From contig CAAFXL010000418.1 in assembly GCA_900767005.1 (NCBI GenBank), positions 1 through 5,973 of the forward strand: a stretch of 5,973 bases of DNA, given 5' to 3'. This DNA is from an uncultured Ruminobacter sp. GTDB lineage: Bacteria > Pseudomonadota > Gammaproteobacteria > Enterobacterales > Succinivibrionaceae. A program made the position numbers and the translations under genes. The stretch's first letter is position 1; each line of letters starts with the position of its first letter. Positions 5,531 through 5,973 of the stretch are shown piece after piece. A model generated the notes under the pieces. The model was not told the origin of the DNA, did no database searches, and was given only the letters and a program-made list of their open reading frames with translations.

Positions 5531-5956
5531 ATGTCAGATTTAATTGAACAAATTGCAAGTGCTTGTGGCATTGCAAATGATTATATTGACGCTGCTGGTA
5601 ATCCAGTAGTCATTTCAAGAGATTGTAAAATTCAGTGTTTAAAAGCTCTAGGTTATAATGTTGATGATCAAGAAGCTTTAGCTAAGCAGTATAATGATGA
5701 GTTAGATGCTCAGTATAAGGTTGCAAGACAGCCTGTAGTTGTTGTTAGAGAAAATGAACCTTTAACTTTCACCTTAGCTTTAACTGAACAAGAAATTAAT
5801 GGTAAGATTACTTACACTGGCGAATATGAAAACAAAGCTAAGATTAATGGTGAAGTATTCTTTAATCCTCAGTCTAAGCATGCCCCACGTATTATCAATG
5901 GTGTTGAAGTTGCAAAATATACTGCATCTTTAACGATTGATTTCCCATTAGGTTAA
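5531..5956 (+). CDS. malQ: 4-alpha-glucanotransferase (amylomaltase), N-terminal part, apparently interrupted
   Basis: MalQ transfers glucan chains between maltodextrins in the cytosol, releasing glucose. The 141 residues before TAA match only the N-terminal accessory region of a protein normally near 700 residues. The stretch GIANDYIDAAGNPVVIS (13-29) followed by KALGY (38-42) parallels the E. coli start (AAGISPNYINAHGKPQSIS). The last residues FPLG correspond to the conserved 'LPxGYHTL' stretch. The TAA falls exactly at the expected Tyr, and the same frame then reads N-T-I-T-F to the window edge, which again fits MalQ. The catalytic GH77 barrel would lie beyond the window. The gene is therefore either disrupted by a nonsense substitution or affected by a sequencing error; TAA is a normal stop elsewhere here. 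The ribosome binding site is weak (GGA about 11 bases upstream). Confidence 0.8.
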   Translation: MSDLIEQIASACGIANDYIDAAGNPVVISRDCKIQCLKALGYNVDDQEALAKQYNDELDAQYKVARQPVVVVRENEPLTFTLALTEQEINGKITYTGEYENKAKINGEVFFNPQSKHAPRIINGVEVAKYTASLTIDFPLG

Positions 5957-5973
5957 AACACAATTACCTTTAA

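Noticed and set aside
5515..5547. Ten-codon leader peptide frame overlapping the malQ start
   Set aside because: ATG at 5515 ends at TGA 5545-5547 in another frame. It has no good ribosome binding site and no regulatory codon pattern, so it is probably chance.
5954..5956. TAA reassigned to an amino acid in this organism
   Set aside because: TAA is the natural end of gapA, htpX and the DUF945 gene in this window, so it is a stop here.

Overview
The window looks like a chromosomal piece of an AT-rich, probably anaerobic or microaerophilic gammaproteobacterium. GapA and HtpX read as close relatives of the enterobacterial proteins, while the base composition and a rubredoxin-containing flavoprotein suggest an anaerobic gut lineage such as Succinivibrionaceae. 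The lineage is inferred by eye, without a database search. Most of the window is ordinary housekeeping and envelope/redox content, and I see no mobile element, CRISPR array, tRNA or rRNA.

Layout. Positions 3-533 (+) hold the C-terminal end of a DUF945/YdgA-like envelope protein whose start lies outside the window. A strong bidirectional hairpin terminator (564-596) separates it from a convergent minus-strand pair. That pair is an unrecognised membrane protein (2057-1305), with an OB-fold/cold-shock-like N-terminus and two C-terminal membrane helices, followed 17 bases later by a flavin reductase-rubredoxin fusion (1287-616). A 179-base divergent control region (2058-2236) holds a long imperfect palindrome. 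Then bioD (2237-2914) and htpX (2948-3859) run on the plus strand, probably as one transcript ending at a GNRA-loop terminator (3872-3902).

The 316-base htpX-gapA gap contains a 31-base-period direct repeat, a near-consensus sigma-70 promoter (4015-4043) and a leader RNA of about 125 nt with small hairpins. gapA (4176-5189) is followed by three consecutive hairpins, the last a strong terminator. The next gap (to 5530) is extremely AT-rich and contains a LacI-family-like operator core (5437-5446). It precedes the N-terminal part of malQ (from 5531).

The most notable observation is in malQ. The reading frame meets TAA at 5954-5956, exactly where MalQ proteins have a conserved Tyr, and the same frame continues with MalQ-like residues afterwards. 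This looks like an in-frame nonsense substitution or a sequencing error rather than a natural gene end.

The genes do not form one pathway. gapA (glycolysis) and malQ (maltodextrin use) are linked metabolically. bioD makes a cofactor, HtpX and the DUF945 protein act at the envelope, and the rubredoxin flavoprotein probably serves oxygen or nitric oxide detoxification. I found no convincing new multi-gene system. The best candidates for novelty are the unknown membrane protein and the non-coding structures.
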